A stretch of DNA of 8,976 nucleotides from an uncultured Azospirillum sp. (GTDB lineage: Bacteria; Pseudomonadota; Alphaproteobacteria; RF32; CAG-239): positions 1 through 8,976 of the forward strand of contig CABUAP010000046.1 in the NCBI GenBank assembly GCA_902489675.1, in the 5' to 3' direction. Of the stretch, positions 7,501-8,976 are shown one piece after another. The stretch's first letter is position 1; each line of letters starts with the position of its first letter. The notes beneath the pieces were generated by a model. It was not told the origin of the DNA. It did no database searches and saw only the letters and a list, made by a program, of their open reading frames with translations. The position numbers and the translations under genes are program-made.

Positions 7501-7733
7501 TAGAGCATATTTTCAACGCCGTTGATCTGATTTTCGATCGGCACTGCCACCGTATCAACCACCACCTGAGCACTGGCGCCGGGATAGCTGGTGCTGACCA
7601 CAATCTGCGGCGGCGTAATTTCTGGATATTGGGATACCGGCAAAACCGCAATCGCCAACAACCCAAGCAAAATCATAATAATCGAGATCACGCCGGCAAA
7701 CCGCGGCCGGTCAATAAAATACTCAGAAAACAT
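4575..7733 (-). CDS. RND multidrug efflux pump, HAE1 (AcrB-type)
   Basis: A 1052-residue inner-membrane proton/drug antiporter of the HAE1 family, normal length for AcrB relatives. It begins 'FSEYFIDRPRFAGVIS', as this family does, with TM1 at about 11-30, TM2-6 at about 338-495, TM7 at about 536-552 and TM8-12 at about 868-1024. Large periplasmic loops (about 31-337 and 553-867) form porter and docking domains, with the conserved 'TSFLPDEDQG' (558-567). Proton-relay residues are present: Asp408-Asp409 in 'GLVVDDAI', Lys938 in 'AAKNAILIVEF' and Arg968 in 'RFRAVLMT'. By hand alignment several AcrB deep-pocket phenylalanines are replaced. The C-terminus ends in a basic Lys-Gly tail ('GNSGKKGGKK') whose codons carry the next gene's ribosome binding site. 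The start overlaps the adaptor stop by one base (TGATG) behind a GGGGAG site. The substrate cannot be named. Confidence 0.96.
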   Translation of the reverse strand: MFSEYFIDRPRFAGVISIIMILLGLLAIAVLPVSQYPEITPPQIVVSTSYPGASAQVVVDTVAVPIENQINGVENMLYMTSSSNDDGSYKLTVTFNIGTDPDIAQVKVQNRLNQVMAQLPDIVQRQGLTVNTQMSNMLALLVLRSPQNTYDDLYLSNYAYANLKNPLSRVDGIGDVQIFGPQYSMRIWLKPEKLSSLGLNSSDIVQIIESQNVQASIGGIGTAPSPQGTNQVLSLTAKGLLNTVEDFDNIVVATSENGGIVRLKDVARIELGADTYTMNAKFDNAPAVIMSLSQTPGSNSLNIMNSVAKEIANLQTSFDNDMELKIAYDSTLYVRSSIAGIIETLVITFALVVLVTYIFLQKAKTTLIPLITIPVSLIATFGVIYLLGFDINILTLFAMILAIGLVVDDAIIVVERVQYLMVYEKMDSHEASVKAMQQIGSAIVATTFVLLSIFVPVGLMAGITGKIYQQFAVTIATAIIFSAFNALTLSPSLCAIFLKGDEEEKPRGFFKWFDDIIDGIKEKYLGAVSFFSSKLLVTVAVTVGTILLLAAGFKLTPTSFLPDEDQGIIFANLQLSNTASINQTGEVLSEVADKAMKIDGVRYFISVAGFSLLGGAGENVAMGVIGLEPWAKRTTPGLSIDAITAELTKATADMKNVSINYFAPPAIPGIGNSSGLSLEFLAIDQSLSSNEMFEKLQQFLYKLNQDPALAYAFSVYTADTPHVYLDIDRTKLESYQIPVSGLFAALQNNLGSRYVNNITLTGQVNKVIIQADYNYRGKVDDVKNMYVRSNTGKMIKIGSFADVRIVMLPKIINRYNQYTDASITASAAEGVSTGTAIEAVEKTAAEVLDPADYKIAWTGLSLQEVEAAGLVIFLIMLAMIFCYLFLVALYESWMLAFSVMFSTIFAILGALVGLHLMGQPLSIYAQLGLVMLIGLAAKNAILIVEFTKDYREKGDTILDAAVKGASERFRAVLMTALTFILGVFPMIVAKGAGASSQIAIGTSVFYGMIAATVIGIIFIPAYFALFEEIKERSGNGQAAVQKGNSGKKGGKK
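4585..4591 (-). promoter_or_regulatory. Ribosome binding site of the outer-membrane factor gene
   Basis: On the minus strand AAGGAGG lies 6 bases before the ATG at 4578, a near-perfect anti-16S match. It lies within the Lys-Gly-Gly-Lys-Lys codons that end the pump gene, so coding sequence and translation signal share the same bases. It confirms the ATG at 4578. Confidence 0.8.
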
Positions 7734-8881
7734 CAGTGTTTCTCCCCGGCGGAGGCAGCCCCTTCCATGACAATTTTAAACTTGCGCCCGTCATCTCCCG
7801 CGCCCATTTTATCGAGAACAATCAAATCTCCGGGCTTGAAATTATTTTTCAAAATATAATTGTTGTTGCCATATTCACTCAGAACATCGACGGCGGTTTT
7901 TCGGACTTCACCGTTTTCGGCAACATAAATATAGCTGCCGTCCGGTTCGATATAAACCAGATCCTTGCGCACGACCATCCCGCGATACTTCTTCTCAACC
8001 AGCACATCAACATAAGCGCCGGCCACCAGCAATTTGTCGGGATTGGCAAAATCAGCATAAATCGCAATCGAATTGGTACTCTTGTCAATTCGGTTATCTG
8101 CGTAACGGAAAATCCCCGACTGCCCGTAAATTTTGCCGTCCGCCAGCTTCAGCCGGATATTTTCTCCCGCAAACATTTTTTCGCGGCCGGCCTCATCCAG
8201 ATAGTCCTTATCGGTAATCGAAAAAACAACCCGGATCGGATTATATTGTATCACCGTCAGCAACACCGTTTCAGGCGATACATAATCCCCTTTGGAAAGA
8301 GGCACATCACCGACCATTCCGTCAATTGTCGCCTTAATCACCGTATAATCATAATTTACCTGCGCTTCGGCTTCAGCCGCTTTGGCCTGTTCCAGCGCAG
8401 CCTTGGCCGACAAAAAAGCCGCCTTGGCATTATCCAGTTCCGTCTTGGAAATCGCCCGCTGCCCCGCTTTTTGCATCCGTTGATAATAAACATCGCTGTT
8501 ATCAAAAGTGGCTTGCGCGCGAGCAACGTTGGCTTTGGCTGCATCAAGCTGCGCTTTGTATTCCGCCTGATCAATAATCACCATAACATCGCCGGCCTTA
8601 ACCTCCGCGCCGCCTTGCACCCGGATATCGTTAATAAAACCGTTGATGTAAGGGCGTACGCTCACATCGTGAACCGGGGTTACATAACCGATATAATCTT
8701 TCACAACCTCTGCTTCGCTCTCAATCAGCGGTGCGGCGGCAAGCGTACGTTCGATTGTTTCCTCCTGTTTTTCAGGCGCTTTTTTATAATGCTGCCAGCC
8801 CCAATAGCCGACAATGATCAAAACCGCAAAAAGCAAAACCGAAAACCAGCTTGTGTCTTTCTTTTTGTCTTCATTGCTCAT
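7733..8881 (-). CDS. RND efflux periplasmic adaptor (membrane fusion protein)
   Basis: A 382-residue HlyD/AcrA-type adaptor that links the inner-membrane pump to the outer-membrane channel. Residues 1-11 are polar and basic and are followed by a single hydrophobic segment (about 12-27, 'WFSVLLFAVLIIVGYWGW'). There is no lipobox Cys, so it is probably anchored by an uncleaved N-terminal helix, unlike lipidated AcrA. Then come the first lipoyl half ('VRPYINGFINDIRVQGG', 75-91), an alanine-rich coiled-coil hairpin (about 106-178, with 'KTELDNAKAAF'), the second lipoyl half ('VIKATIDGMVG', 181-191), a beta-barrel (about 216-295) and a membrane-proximal domain to the end. It is the first gene of the operon, with an AAGGA site (8890-8894) 8 bases before the ATG. 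It probably belongs with the adjacent pump and channel as a dedicated set. Confidence 0.94.
   Translation of the reverse strand: MSNEDKKKDTSWFSVLLFAVLIIVGYWGWQHYKKAPEKQEETIERTLAAAPLIESEAEVVKDYIGYVTPVHDVSVRPYINGFINDIRVQGGAEVKAGDVMVIIDQAEYKAQLDAAKANVARAQATFDNSDVYYQRMQKAGQRAISKTELDNAKAAFLSAKAALEQAKAAEAEAQVNYDYTVIKATIDGMVGDVPLSKGDYVSPETVLLTVIQYNPIRVVFSITDKDYLDEAGREKMFAGENIRLKLADGKIYGQSGIFRYADNRIDKSTNSIAIYADFANPDKLLVAGAYVDVLVEKKYRGMVVRKDLVYIEPDGSYIYVAENGEVRKTAVDVLSEYGNNNYILKNNFKPGDLIVLDKMGAGDDGRKFKIVMEGAASAGEKH
7742..7747 (-). promoter_or_regulatory. Ribosome binding site of the RND pump gene
   Basis: GGGGAG on the minus strand lies 8 bases before the ATG at 7733, inside the last codons of the adaptor gene. 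Together with the TGATG stop-start overlap it fixes the pump start and indicates coupled translation. Confidence 0.7.
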
Positions 8882-8921
8882 GGGGAATTTCCTTTTTTGC
8901 CGTTAAACGATAAACTGAAAA

Positions 8922-8951
8922 TTTAAATAATGAGGACAAATTCTAATTCAA
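8922..8951 (-). promoter_or_regulatory. Possible weak promoter of the efflux operon
   Basis: On the minus strand TTGAAT (8951-8946) can serve as a -35 box, with TTTAAA (8927-8922) 18 bases on as a -10. An overlapping alternative, TATTTA, gives a 16-base spacer. Both are poor matches to TATAAT, so the operon may need an activator or have its main promoter beyond the window. The 95-base stretch 8882-8976 contains no gene. Confidence 0.3.
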
Positions 8952-8964
8952 GGCATTTCTAATT
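8941..8964. repeat. 8-base direct repeat upstream of the efflux operon
   Basis: TTCTAATT occurs at 8941-8948 and again at 8957-8964, separated by 8 bases, so the copies repeat at 16-base intervals. The left copy overlaps the candidate -35 box of the operon. Such spacing would suit a regulator bound at or beside the promoter, but the region is AT-rich and chance is not excluded. Confidence 0.4.
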
Positions 8965-8976
8965 AATTTTCCGGCA

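Noticed and set aside
7736..8926. Long open frame (396 codons) on the + strand opposite the adaptor gene
   Set aside because: Its translation is rich in Ile, Arg, His and Asn with no domain or signal logic, and it mirrors the adaptor gene exactly. The adaptor has full family motifs, so this is an antisense shadow.

Overview
The window reads as an ordinary chromosomal stretch of a moderate-GC Gram-negative bacterium, most likely an alphaproteobacterium. Three points support this. A glutathione-S-transferase-fold protein has the hallmarks of FzlA, the alphaproteobacterial FtsZ-binding protein, including its 'KHYANLDF' tail. The left edge has the xseB-ispA order, which alphaproteobacteria share with other proteobacteria. 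Envelope proteins include lipoproteins, a periplasmic protein and a complete tripartite RND pump, so the cell has an outer membrane. Species cannot be told from the sequence.

Left half, + strand: the 3' end of xseB (exonuclease VII small subunit) overlaps ispA (farnesyl/geranyl diphosphate synthase). A secreted periplasmic protein related to family-3 solute-binding proteins follows 13 bases later with a good Shine-Dalgarno site. A 108-base gap then holds a convincing sigma70-type promoter with an extended -10. It drives a second unit: the FzlA-like gene and, two bases later, a small lipoprotein of unknown function with two conserved-looking cysteines.

Right half, - strand: a compact operon encodes the three parts of an RND efflux pump in the order periplasmic adaptor, HAE1/AcrB-type inner-membrane pump, NodT/OprM-type outer-membrane lipoprotein. 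The genes are translationally coupled (TGATG, then ATGA), and the ribosome binding site of the last gene lies inside the Lys-Gly-Gly tail codons of the pump. The 95 bases upstream contain an 8-base direct repeat and a weak promoter candidate. No regulator of the pump lies inside the window. The two halves converge, with only 4 bases between stop codons and no visible terminator.

The pump should work as one machine: the pump takes substrate from membrane or periplasm using proton motive force, the adaptor seals it to the outer-membrane channel, and drug or envelope-stress compounds leave the cell. The + strand genes belong to isoprenoid supply, DNA repair and cell division and are not obviously linked to it. 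I found no mobile element, CRISPR array, tRNA or rRNA, and no clear sign of an undescribed system. The points most worth following are the solute-binding-like protein that lacks the usual amino-acid-binding arginine motif, the FzlA-lipoprotein pairing, and the altered phenylalanine pocket of the pump.
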